NCBI RefSeq assembly: GCF_008727875.1
Contig: NZ_VTWS01000009.1
Coordinates: 186,001-250,000, forward strand
DNA: 64,000 nt
Origin: Larkinella humicola
Lineage (GTDB): Bacteria; Bacteroidota; Bacteroidia; Cytophagales; Spirosomataceae
Reading direction: 5' to 3'
Under the pieces are notes generated by a model, which was not told the DNA's origin, made no database searches, and worked only from the letters and a program-made list of their open reading frames with translations. Made by a program: the position numbers and the translations under genes. Below are positions 27,135-36,205 of this stretch, in pieces; position 1 is the stretch's first letter, and each line of letters opens with the position of its first letter.

Positions 27135-28796
27135 TCAATAATTGGGATTCTGCGTCAATTTCGAATTTTTATCGATCGCTGACTGCGGAATGGGCAGGAC
27201 ATAATTCTTTTCCGGGAAAAACACTTTGGCCCCTCCGGCTGCCGGAATGACGGTATAGACCGGTTTTCCGCCCACCATGTCAATTTTCATAGCGTGGACC
27301 GTTCCGTTCAATACTTTTTCGGCCAGCTTCAGCCGCATTAGGTCGGGCAGGCGTTTGTCTTCAAAAGCCAGCTCGACCCGGCGTTCGCGGTGAATGGCCA
27401 CCCGCATCTGCGCGGGGGTCATGCCGGGCGTTAAGGGCGGTAGTTCGGAACGGGCCCGCACCAGATTGACGGCACTGTAAACCGATTCGTCGGCCCCAAC
27501 GGCTTCGTTCTGCGCTTCGGCATACCCCAGTAACACCTCTGCATACCGGAAGAGAATGAAATTGGCCCCGTTCAGGTTGTTGTTGACGCTGGCGTATTTC
27601 GTGTTCATGCCTTTTCGCAGGTAATACCCGGTTTTGGTCGATACACTGCTGTTGTTCAAATCCGTCGCATTCAGGCTGCCCACGCCCTGTTTCATGATCA
27701 TCAGATCGCCCAGCCAGGTCGAACCGTCGTAGACAATCGACTGATAAAAACGTTTTTCGCGGTTCACGTAGGGGTTTTGCGGATCGTAGCCGGAACCGGG
27801 TGCCGTGATGGGCAGACCGTTGGCCATGGCATATTCATCCACGATGTCCTGCGTCGGATCGACATGCCCAAAACCGGTCAGGGTGCCATACACAAAGCGG
27901 GGGCCGAGATACGACTCCCGGTAGTTGGCCAGCGCGGTTCCGCCCAGGTGCTGCCGGTCGAAGATCACCTCCACATTGTTGTTATTTTCCTCAAAAAACA
28001 AGGTGTTGTAGTCCGGAAACAGGCTGTATGCTTTCAGATCCATCACTTTTTTGTAGGTGGCAGCCGCCACTGCCCATTTGGCTTTGTCGTTGGTGGCATT
28101 TTTCAGCGGACTGGCGTTAAACAACTCGGTCCACGCCTTTAAGGTCAGGGCAGCGCCTTTGGTGGCCCGGCCCGCTTCGGCCGTGACGGGCAAATCCTCC
28201 GCACTGGCCGCGCACTCATCGGCGATGAACTTATAGGTTTCTTCCGAGGTATTGCGGGGCCGGAAAATGGCGTCGCCCTGCGTACTTTGGTTCAGCACAT
28301 CGGTGATAATCGGTACTCCGCCGTGCGATACCCACAACAGCGAATAATAATAGGCCCGCAAAAACCGGGCTTCCCCCAGCCGCTGTTTTTTCCACGCATC
28401 CGGCAAGGCCGACGCCGTTACTTTGGCAATGAACAGGTTCGCTTTCCGGATCTGAACGTACAGCGCCCACCGGTTGGGGGCATTGCTGGGCGTATAAATC
28501 GACGCCCCGTACAGGATGGCGCTCGTCCGGCCAGCCTGCCCATTCAGGGAATTGTCGGAATAGTTTTCCCAGGGATCACCGGAGTCCATGGTCGGAACAC
28601 CGGCATACACATCGTGCAAAAACAGATCGGCGTTGGCGGTGCTGCTCCATAGAGTTCCGTCGGATACCTGATCGCGGGGTTCTACTTCCAGAAAATCCTG
28701 GCAGGAAGAAATGCCCAGAACGAGGCAGAGCAAAGCGACGATGCGGGTTCGTCTTTTGATAAATAAATTGTTCATAATCAGTCTCGTTTGAATCAT
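27135..28796 (-). CDS. SusD/RagB-family outer-membrane lipoprotein
   Basis: 553 residues. The ATG at 28796 overlaps the SusC TAA (TAATG); an internal ATG at 28775 (MNNLFIK) also gives a good signal. The lipobox is LGISSC with Cys as lipidation site followed by QDFLEVEPRDQ. The tetratricopeptide-rich body shows FLRAYYYSLLWVSHGGVPI, LTLKAWTELFNASPL and the C-terminal ERRVELAFEDKRLPDLMRL with PIPQSAIDKNSKLTQNPNY, all typical of SusD. It binds the glycan on the cell surface and lids the SusC barrel encoded just upstream. Confidence 0.95.
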   Translation of the reverse strand: MIQTRLIMNNLFIKRRTRIVALLCLVLGISSCQDFLEVEPRDQVSDGTLWSSTANADLFLHDVYAGVPTMDSGDPWENYSDNSLNGQAGRTSAILYGASIYTPSNAPNRWALYVQIRKANLFIAKVTASALPDAWKKQRLGEARFLRAYYYSLLWVSHGGVPIITDVLNQSTQGDAIFRPRNTSEETYKFIADECAASAEDLPVTAEAGRATKGAALTLKAWTELFNASPLKNATNDKAKWAVAAATYKKVMDLKAYSLFPDYNTLFFEENNNNVEVIFDRQHLGGTALANYRESYLGPRFVYGTLTGFGHVDPTQDIVDEYAMANGLPITAPGSGYDPQNPYVNREKRFYQSIVYDGSTWLGDLMIMKQGVGSLNATDLNNSSVSTKTGYYLRKGMNTKYASVNNNLNGANFILFRYAEVLLGYAEAQNEAVGADESVYSAVNLVRARSELPPLTPGMTPAQMRVAIHRERRVELAFEDKRLPDLMRLKLAEKVLNGTVHAMKIDMVGGKPVYTVIPAAGGAKVFFPEKNYVLPIPQSAIDKNSKLTQNPNY

Positions 28797-31700
28797 TAAA
28801 AGGTCACATTCAGGCCAACTGAGAATACTTTTTGCTGCGGATACGACCAGGGACCGTTGGGCTGCCAGGAGTTGTTCGGACCGATTTCCGGGTCATAATT
28901 CACCAGTTTGGTCCACGTCAGCAGATTTTGACCGGAAACGTAAACCCGTACGTTCTGAATTTTCATCTTCTGCGTCACCGACGAAGGCAGACTGTAGGCC
29001 AGTGTCGCATTTTTCAGACGCAGGTAGCTTGCATCGCCCACCCAGAAAGAAGAAATCTGCGAATTGTTGACCGTCGGTGAGGACGTCAGCCGGGGGTTTT
29101 TCGCATCCGGATTTTCGGGGGTCCAGTAGTCAAAATTCTGAACGTAAGGCAGCATCGTATCCCAGAAGGGCATCACGGACGAGGGCTGATAATACCAGTT
29201 GGTTCTGGCCGTTCCCTGAAACAGCAGGTCCAGCGTGAAGCCTTTGTAGCGGACGTTGGGCGAGAGGCCGTAAATAATGCGCGGGGTAGCCGCCGGATCA
29301 CCGATGGCGGTCAAATCGTTGTCATTGATCTTTCCGTCGCCGTTCAGGTCGGCATACCGGATGTCGCCCGGTTGCACTTTTCCCCACGGCTGGACGGCAA
29401 TCCCCGGTTTCAGATTCCCGGCTTCGTCAAAATCACTCACCTGAAAATAGCCCAGGTCCTGAAAGCCAAACTGCGTGCCCAGCGAACGGCCGGTCAGCTG
29501 GCGGTTGGGATTGTTGGCAGTCACCGGCGACTCGAAAACCTGGAGCAGTTTGTTCTTGGCGTACGTAAAATTGCCTCCGAGTGACACCTGAAGGTCGTTC
29601 GAAAACCGGTAATTGGTCGCGAACGACAGGTCGATTCCGCGGTTGTCCATGATCCCGGCGTTCACCTGACTCAAAGCGACCCCGTATTCGGCCGGCACCA
29701 CCACATCGGGATTGACCAGCATATTCGAGCGTTTTTCGTAGAAATAATCGGCCTCGAACGTAAACCGCCCCTTCCATAAGGTCGCTTCCAGCCCAATATC
29801 GGTTTTCTTCGCCCGCTCCCAGGTGATGTTCGGATTGGATTCGGCCCGCTCCCGGATGCCCTGAACGGCGTTTTTGCCGATGACGTAGTTAGTCCCCAAC
29901 ACGCTGTAGGTGCTCAGGTACTGAAACGCACTTCCGGCCAGCGCGCCCACTTCGCCGTAGGAACCCCGGAGTTTCAGGTTGTCGAGCCAGGAGACCTGGT
30001 TTTTCAGGAACGGTTCTTCCGACAGCCGCCAGCCGAGCGAAAAGGCGGGGAAAAAACCGTACCGTTTGTCGGACGCAAAAAAGTAGCTGCCGTCGTAGCG
30101 GCCACTGGCTTCCACGAGGTATTTATCAGCATAATCGTAGGTCACGCGATACACCAGACCCATCTGCCGGGCCGAACTCGAAATGCCCGCGGTAGACATG
30201 TCCGCCTGGCTGGAACTGCCCATGTTGATTTCGTCCACCAGCAGATTAAAGTTCCGGCGGCTGGCACTCAGGCTGGCCAGGTCGTTGGATTTGGCTTCAA
30301 AAATACCCAGCGCGCCAATCGTACTTTTCCCGAATGAGCGGCTGTAGTTCAACCCTGCCTGATAGGTAATCTGCTGAATCTGGTCGAGTCCCTGACTGAG
30401 CGACGGTTTAGCCTGACCAAAAACACCATCTTTGATCACATACGGCCTTTTTGTGGTATCAATCGACGCTTTCTGAACCGGCAAAGTCCACGTTTTACTC
30501 ACAATGGTCGTGGGGTCGTAGGCAATCGTTCCTTTGAATTTTAAGCCGGGAATGAACGGAATGTCCTGCTCGATCGACAACTGGGAATACAGGGCCGAAG
30601 TGTTGGTTTTCTGGTAACCGCTGTTGAAAAGACTGCCCGTGACGAAGGTTCCATACATGCCATTGCTGTATTGCAGCGGGCCGTAGAGCGGGTGTAGATA
30701 GCCGATTAGTTCGAAAATCCGGCCTGTGGCAATCGAAGGATATTTGCCCTGTTGTACCCAGCCGTTCAGGTTCATCGAAATCTTGGTGGTTCGGGTGGCC
30801 TGCGCGTCCAGGTTGATGGCCACATTGTAGCGGTTCTGGCCCGTCGCGTCCCACATCCCGTCCTGATGCTGATACCCCAGACTGGCGTAATACCGTGCTT
30901 TGTCGGTGCCGCCCGACAGTTCCAAGTTGTGGGACGTCAGGAGGGAATTTTTGTTGATCAGCGAACCCCAGATGTCTTTAAACGTGGGATACGCATCGGG
31001 ATCCGAACCGTCCTGGTATTTCTGCAGGGCGTAATTGGAAAACGGAATCGGCAGTCCTTCGTTTTTGGCGGCCGCATTCCGCAGCAGCGCGTATTGGTAC
31101 GAAGTGACATAGTCCGGCAAAACCGTCGGGTTCTGAAAACCCACGTAGCCATTATACGTCAGCGACGGTGCCCCGGTTTTTCCGCGTTTGGTCGTAATCA
31201 GGATTACGCCGTTGGCACCGGCCACGCCGTAGGGCGCCACGGCCGCGGCATCTTTCAAGACCGTAAACGACTCGATGGTGTTGGGGTCAAGTTGCTGAAA
31301 ACTGCGCGGAATGTTGTCGACAATCAGCAGTGGCTGGTTGTTGCCGGTGGACGAAACGCCCCGGATGAAGATGTTCGAGCCGTCGCGGCCTGGTTCACCA
31401 GAGCCTTGCTTGACAATGACGCCCGACAACCGGCCACCCAGCCCGTTGCTCAGGTTGGTGATGGGAATCGACGCCACTTCTTTGCCTTTCAGCGTCGATA
31501 CGGCCGCCGTAACCGACGTTTTCTTCTGCACCCCGTAGCCGACCACGACCACTTCGTTGAGCGATTTGGTATCGGCGTTCAGGGCAATGTCCAGTACGGT
31601 AGTGCTGCCGACGAGGATTTCCTGGCTTTCGTAGCCCAGAAAACTGACCACCAGCACGGTTTTGTCGTCGGGAACGACGATGGAGTACAGGCCTTTTTCA

Positions 31701-31948
31701 TCCGTGGTGGTTCCGCGCTGCGAGCCTTTGATGAGGATGCTCACGCCGGGCAGCAGTTCGTTTTTCTCGGCATCGACTACTTTCCCTTTTACGGTGAAAT
31801 CGACCAGCCGCGATGCCGACGGGCCTGCCGGAACCCGGACACCCGCATCGGCGGCCAATGCTGACCCGGCGAAGCCCGTCGCCACCAGAAACTGGAGACC
31901 GCTTAGAACCAGGAATACCCAGGGGCTACTCTGTAATGCTTTTTTCAT
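28796..31948 (-). CDS. SusC/RagA-family TonB-linked outer-membrane transporter
   Basis: 1050 residues. Signal peptide about 1-32, carboxypeptidase-regulatory-like domain about 50-130 (VKGKVVDAEKNELLPGVSIL, FLGYESQ), TonB-box region NEVVVVGYGVQKK near 140, plug domain to about 260 with the family signature GANGVILITTKRG, then a 22-strand barrel ending FSVGLNVTF. It is the first gene of the ten-gene operon and imports its substrate across the outer membrane together with SusD. No N-terminal STN domain, so it is not obviously under FecR/sigma control; an AraC regulator is the better candidate. Confidence 0.96.
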   Translation of the reverse strand: MKKALQSSPWVFLVLSGLQFLVATGFAGSALAADAGVRVPAGPSASRLVDFTVKGKVVDAEKNELLPGVSILIKGSQRGTTTDEKGLYSIVVPDDKTVLVVSFLGYESQEILVGSTTVLDIALNADTKSLNEVVVVGYGVQKKTSVTAAVSTLKGKEVASIPITNLSNGLGGRLSGVIVKQGSGEPGRDGSNIFIRGVSSTGNNQPLLIVDNIPRSFQQLDPNTIESFTVLKDAAAVAPYGVAGANGVILITTKRGKTGAPSLTYNGYVGFQNPTVLPDYVTSYQYALLRNAAAKNEGLPIPFSNYALQKYQDGSDPDAYPTFKDIWGSLINKNSLLTSHNLELSGGTDKARYYASLGYQHQDGMWDATGQNRYNVAINLDAQATRTTKISMNLNGWVQQGKYPSIATGRIFELIGYLHPLYGPLQYSNGMYGTFVTGSLFNSGYQKTNTSALYSQLSIEQDIPFIPGLKFKGTIAYDPTTIVSKTWTLPVQKASIDTTKRPYVIKDGVFGQAKPSLSQGLDQIQQITYQAGLNYSRSFGKSTIGALGIFEAKSNDLASLSASRRNFNLLVDEINMGSSSQADMSTAGISSSARQMGLVYRVTYDYADKYLVEASGRYDGSYFFASDKRYGFFPAFSLGWRLSEEPFLKNQVSWLDNLKLRGSYGEVGALAGSAFQYLSTYSVLGTNYVIGKNAVQGIRERAESNPNITWERAKKTDIGLEATLWKGRFTFEADYFYEKRSNMLVNPDVVVPAEYGVALSQVNAGIMDNRGIDLSFATNYRFSNDLQVSLGGNFTYAKNKLLQVFESPVTANNPNRQLTGRSLGTQFGFQDLGYFQVSDFDEAGNLKPGIAVQPWGKVQPGDIRYADLNGDGKINDNDLTAIGDPAATPRIIYGLSPNVRYKGFTLDLLFQGTARTNWYYQPSSVMPFWDTMLPYVQNFDYWTPENPDAKNPRLTSSPTVNNSQISSFWVGDASYLRLKNATLAYSLPSSVTQKMKIQNVRVYVSGQNLLTWTKLVNYDPEIGPNNSWQPNGPWSYPQQKVFSVGLNVTF

Positions 31949-32406
31949 AGTCTGGAGTCATTATTTTTTGTTAAAAAGTAGGGAGTACGTGGCAGTCTGA
32001 TGGCGGCAAAATCAAAAACCACCCCTAACACGGATCTGTGGGAGCCGTGTACTCATTTTTCCAAAAAATAATTTTGATTCCGGGAGTTGAAAGGATGTTG
32101 GCGGGCGGGGTTGGCTAGCCCAGTGCTATTGTTTCCTACATACACAAAACCGAGCCAACCTGCTGCTTACCGCCCCAGCAATTTCCGGAACGGTTTCAGA
32201 AGCAGCCCGCCGATCCGTCGGAATCGTGATGCGCATCGAATCGCTGTGGGTGGTAAAAAACAGAACGAAAAACGAGACTCTGTCCACGGGAGATTCATGC
32301 TGTAATTTTCGGTAGCTTGTGAGGTTGTTACGGCCAACTAATTATTTTTATTGGTCGGTTTATTCAGGATATTTGCCCCGGCAAACGTCCGGCGTTATCT
32401 TGCGCG
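31949..32406. promoter_or_regulatory. 458-bp divergent control region of the ten-gene operon and nuoL
   Basis: No gene is supported. On the operon side there are inverted repeats ACACGG (32028-32033)/CCGTGT (32045-32050) and GAGTAC (31983-31988)/GTACTC (32049-32054), and an A/T-rich stretch just before the SusC ATG. I find no exact TAnnTTTG box in the operon direction. Toward nuoL there is TTTG at 32372-32375 and TATCTTGC at 32396-32403 with 20-bp spacing, but it ends only 3 bp before the ATG, so its use is doubtful. Confidence 0.35.
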
Positions 32407-34323
32407 ATGTTCGACGAAAATACCATCCAAAATCTTCTCTGGCTTCTCATCGTTCTGCCCTTTCTGAGCGGCACCCTGAGCCTGTTGGCGGGTCGGCGAA
32501 TGAATTCCAGGGCTGGTGGTGTAGCTGCAGCGCTGACGCTGATCGGACTGGTCCTGTCGGTCGTCGTAGCCACCCAAACCGGCACCCATGTCCTGACCTT
32601 CCACACGGACTGGCTTCTGATTCCGGGTCGGGCGGTTCCCATCACTTTCCGGCTCGACGCGCTCACCTGGCTGATGCTGATCATTGTTCATTTCATCGCA
32701 CTGCTGGTCCAGATTTACTCCATTTCCTACCTGCACGACGAGCGCGACCGGTACCGGTATTTCGGGTTTCTGAGTCTCTTCATCGGTTCCATGCTCGGCA
32801 TCGTTCTGGCGGGCAATCTGATTGTTCTGTACGCTTTCTGGGAACTGGTCGGCCTGTCGTCGTATCTGCTCATCGGTTTCTGGTTCCAAAAACCGGCTGC
32901 GGCTGCGGCCGCTAAAAAGGCATTTATCATGAACCGCATCGGCGATGCGGGGTTTCTCCTCGGCATTTTTCTGTTGCTTTTTCAATCAGGAACCACCGAA
33001 CTGACCGAACTCTCCGATCTATTTGTGTCCAACGGGCCGCTGGCGACGCTGACCGGTTTTTGCCTCTTTTGCGGTTGTATTGGCAAGTCGGCCCAGTTTC
33101 CGCTCACCACCTGGCTCCCCGACGCGATGGAAGGGCCAACGCCGGTTTCGGCCCTGATCCATGCCGCCACGATGGTGGCTGCCGGTATTTTTCTGCTCGC
33201 CCGCATCCACTTTTTATTGACGCCCGACGCCCTGCTGATCATTACCGGTATCGGCACGATTACCATGCTGATGGCGGCTTATTCGGCTCTCTATCAAACC
33301 GATATTAAAAAAGTACTGGCCTATTCCACCGTCTCGCAACTCGGCCTGATGGTGATCGGGATGGGAACCAGCAACGTAACCGGAGCGCTTTTTCACCTGA
33401 CGACGCACGCGTTTTTTAAAGCCGGGCTGTTTCTGGCGGCCGGGTCGGTCATTCACGGCGTTCATACGCAGGACATGCGGCAGATGGGCGGTTTACGCAA
33501 AGCGATGCCCCTCACCTTTGTCGGTTGGGCGGTTTGTGCGGCTGCGCTGGCCGGCATTCCCTTTTTCTCCGGTTTTTTATCGAAAGAAACCATTCTCACC
33601 GGTGCGTTCGGCTGGGCGGGTGCACAGGGCGGTTTGGCCTACAGCATCCCCGTGCTGGCAGTTTTGTCGTCCGGACTAACGGCCTGTTACATGGCCCGGC
33701 AAGGTCAGCTGGTGTTCTTTGGAAGTTATCGGCCGGCTGACCCCGTGGGTAGTGCGCCCGTTCACGAATCCGGCCCGATGCTCACCGCGCCCGTTCTATT
33801 GCTGGCGGTTTTATCCATCGGTTTTGTGTTTTCCGGAAACCCGTTCTCGGCGGAACAGAGCTGGTTTTTCCGGTTATTTCCCGCCGTCGGCGATCACGGG
33901 GGCCATCTGTGGATTGCGCTGCTTTCCATTTCAGTGGTTGTGGTTGGTGGGTGGCTGGGCTGGCGAATGCCGGTTTCGACCCAATCCACTTCCCTGAGTC
34001 GTTTGTCGGAACACAACTGGTACCTCGACGGCTTCTACAAACGGCTGATTGTTCGGCCTTTCGTTCGGCTGGCGTATCTTTCATACGGTTTCGACCGCCG
34101 GGTCATCGACAAGCTGGTTGACTTCGCCGGTATTGGCACTGTCGTGCTGGCACACATGATCGGCTGGGCCGATCGTATGATTGTTGATGGACTCGTCAAC
34201 GGGGCGTCGTGGCTGGCCCATCGGCTGGGCAACCTGACGCGATCCGTGCAAAACGGCCGGGTGCAATCCTACATTGCCAGCGCGGTGGTAGGTTTATTAG
34301 TCATTCTCTGGTTTTTGATCTAG
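32407..34323 (+). CDS. nuoL: NADH-quinone oxidoreductase subunit L
   Basis: 638 residues, full length. Antiporter-like subunit of complex I. Key proton-path residues are present: E146 (FWELVGLSS), K227 (GCIGKSAQFP) and K393 (FFSGFLSKE), with WLPDAMEGPTPVSALIHAATMVAAG at about 236-260. The C-terminal part (about 500-638) has HNWYLDGFYKRL and further helices, consistent with the long lateral helix typical of true NuoL. It is followed 35 bp later by nuoM. No other nuo genes are in the window, so it is either a second copy or a split-off module. Inner membrane. Confidence 0.93.
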   Translation: MFDENTIQNLLWLLIVLPFLSGTLSLLAGRRMNSRAGGVAAALTLIGLVLSVVVATQTGTHVLTFHTDWLLIPGRAVPITFRLDALTWLMLIIVHFIALLVQIYSISYLHDERDRYRYFGFLSLFIGSMLGIVLAGNLIVLYAFWELVGLSSYLLIGFWFQKPAAAAAAKKAFIMNRIGDAGFLLGIFLLLFQSGTTELTELSDLFVSNGPLATLTGFCLFCGCIGKSAQFPLTTWLPDAMEGPTPVSALIHAATMVAAGIFLLARIHFLLTPDALLIITGIGTITMLMAAYSALYQTDIKKVLAYSTVSQLGLMVIGMGTSNVTGALFHLTTHAFFKAGLFLAAGSVIHGVHTQDMRQMGGLRKAMPLTFVGWAVCAAALAGIPFFSGFLSKETILTGAFGWAGAQGGLAYSIPVLAVLSSGLTACYMARQGQLVFFGSYRPADPVGSAPVHESGPMLTAPVLLLAVLSIGFVFSGNPFSAEQSWFFRLFPAVGDHGGHLWIALLSISVVVVGGWLGWRMPVSTQSTSLSRLSEHNWYLDGFYKRLIVRPFVRLAYLSYGFDRRVIDKLVDFAGIGTVVLAHMIGWADRMIVDGLVNGASWLAHRLGNLTRSVQNGRVQSYIASAVVGLLVILWFLI

Positions 34324-34358
34324 TCGGCACCCGCTTGGGCGGTTTCCGGCAAACTATT

Positions 34359-36020
34359 ATGCTGTCATCACTCCTATTCATTCCTTTGCTCGGTTCGCTG
34401 CTCGTGGTTCTTTTGCCCGACAGCCGAAAAAACGTCTACAAGTGGATTACCCTGGTTGCCTGTAGCCTGGAACTGCTGGTCTGCGGAGCGGTTTATGCCG
34501 TTTTCGACCCCGCGCAGGCCGACTACCAACTCCTCGAACGCTTCGACTGGATCAGCCTGCCGCTGGGGTCGCTCGGCGTTGTTTCCATTGATTATCTGGT
34601 TGGTATCGATGGCATTAGCCTGCCGCTGGTTTTGCTGACGGGCGCGGTCATGCTCGTCGGTGCCCTCTCCTCCTGGACCATCGATAAGCGCTTAAAAGCC
34701 TACCACGCCCTGTATCTCTTGCTGACGGCCACCATCATCGGCTGCTTTATTGCCCTCGATTTTTTCCTGTTTTTCCTCTTCTTCGAATTCATGCTGCTGC
34801 CGATGTATTTTCTCATCGGATTGTGGGGTGGACCACGCCGGGAATATGCCTCCATCAAGTTTTTTCTCTACACGCTGGCGGGTTCGGTGCTGATTCTGCT
34901 GGTGATGATCAGCCTGTATCTGTCGGTCATGGACCCGGTCGAAACCGCCATCAACATCGGTCTGATTGGCGACCGGTCGGAAATCACCGACGACATCATG
35001 CGTCAGGTCCAGTTTCTGCTGGCCGACTACAAAATCCAGTCGCAGCAACTGGTGCATACCTTCGACCTGCGCTACATGGCCCACGGCGGCAATTACCTGC
35101 CCGACTCGTTTCTGGGGCCAACCGGCGAAATCGTCATCTTCGGCCTTCCGTCGCGGATGCTGGCTTTCCTCTGCGTTTTTCTGGGATTTGCCATCAAACT
35201 GCCCGTTGTGCCTTTTCACACCTGGCTCCCCGACGCCCACGTGGAAGCGCCAACGCCGGTTTCGGTCGTGCTGGCGGGGGTGCTGCTCAAGATCGGTGGC
35301 TACGGTTTTCTGCGAATCGGCTGGGGGCTGTTTCCCGACGGAGCCGCCGAGTATGCCCTGCTGCTGGCCGGTTTAGGCGTTATTTCGATTGTCTACGGCG
35401 GTTTTAATGCGCTGGCGCAGAGTGATCTCAAGAAAATGATTGCCTACTCGTCCGTGTCCCACATGGGTTTTGTGCTTCTCGGCATAGCTTCCCTAACCTC
35501 CGAAGGCGTCAACGGCGCCGTCTACCAAATGGCAAGCCACGGCGTGTTGTCGGCCATGCTGTTTTTGCTCACCGGCGTTCTCTACGACCGCACCCACGAC
35601 CGGCGCATCGATAGCTACCGGGGTCTGGCCAGCACCATGCCCGCTTACACGGCCCTAACCGCCATTGCGTTTTTTGCCTCCCTGGGGCTACCCGGTTTTT
35701 CCGGTTTCGTGGGCGAACTCTTTACACTGATGGGGAGTTTTCAATCGCTTTGGCTGCCCGGCTGGATGACGGCCGTTGCCACACTGGGCATCATTCTGGC
35801 GGCTGCGTATTTTCTCTGGACGCTCCAGCGCATGTTTTTCGGACCACTCTGGTCGCGCACCGAATTCACCGGCCAGCTTACGGACCTCACAGCCCGCGAG
35901 CGGCTCATGCTGATTCCGCTGGCGGTTTTGGCACTGCTGCTCGGTTTGTTCCCCAATCTGTTGTTCAATCTGTCCAACGCCACCGTTGCGCAGTGGATTC
36001 AGCGGTTCAGCGTAGAATAG
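34359..36020 (+). CDS. nuoM: NADH-quinone oxidoreductase subunit M
   Basis: 553 residues from the ATG at 34359 (MLSSLLFIPLLG); the longer frame overlaps nuoL with non-protein-like sequence. Antiporter-like complex I subunit with E143 (FFEFMLLPMYFLIG), K280 (FAIKLPVVPFHTWLPDAHVEAPTPVS) and SDLKKMIAYSSVSHMGF. An extra segment of about 70 residues (about 192-262, with DRSEITDDIMRQ and YMAHGGNYLPDS) sits between helices where E. coli NuoM has a short loop. It pairs with nuoL upstream; nuoN is absent. Inner membrane. Confidence 0.93.
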   Translation: MLSSLLFIPLLGSLLVVLLPDSRKNVYKWITLVACSLELLVCGAVYAVFDPAQADYQLLERFDWISLPLGSLGVVSIDYLVGIDGISLPLVLLTGAVMLVGALSSWTIDKRLKAYHALYLLLTATIIGCFIALDFFLFFLFFEFMLLPMYFLIGLWGGPRREYASIKFFLYTLAGSVLILLVMISLYLSVMDPVETAINIGLIGDRSEITDDIMRQVQFLLADYKIQSQQLVHTFDLRYMAHGGNYLPDSFLGPTGEIVIFGLPSRMLAFLCVFLGFAIKLPVVPFHTWLPDAHVEAPTPVSVVLAGVLLKIGGYGFLRIGWGLFPDGAAEYALLLAGLGVISIVYGGFNALAQSDLKKMIAYSSVSHMGFVLLGIASLTSEGVNGAVYQMASHGVLSAMLFLLTGVLYDRTHDRRIDSYRGLASTMPAYTALTAIAFFASLGLPGFSGFVGELFTLMGSFQSLWLPGWMTAVATLGIILAAAYFLWTLQRMFFGPLWSRTEFTGQLTDLTARERLMLIPLAVLALLLGLFPNLLFNLSNATVAQWIQRFSVE

Positions 36021-36205
36021 GTAACAGGAACACGGATTGAACGGATCAAAACTAATTTATTCGTAAAAATCCATTCAATCGCGTCCCGGTCGTTCCTGTC
36101 AAAAAAATCACCCGCTTCTGTGGCTAAAAGTTTGTATACTTACTTGCGGTAAGCTGACTTGACTAACGGTTTACCGGCGACGACCCTAAACTCACCGCAG
36201 AAACG

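Noticed and set aside
30752-31864. Long plus-strand frame opposite susC
   Set aside because: Antisense shadow of a clear SusC gene with no protein-like features.
32087-32305. 72-codon frame in the divergent region before nuoL
   Set aside because: Composition is not protein-like, no promoter or neighbour supports it, and it lies in regulatory DNA.
32407-36020. DabB or Mrp antiporter instead of complex I subunits
   Set aside because: No DabA or Mrp partner genes are nearby, and both sequences carry the full set of NuoL and NuoM residues.
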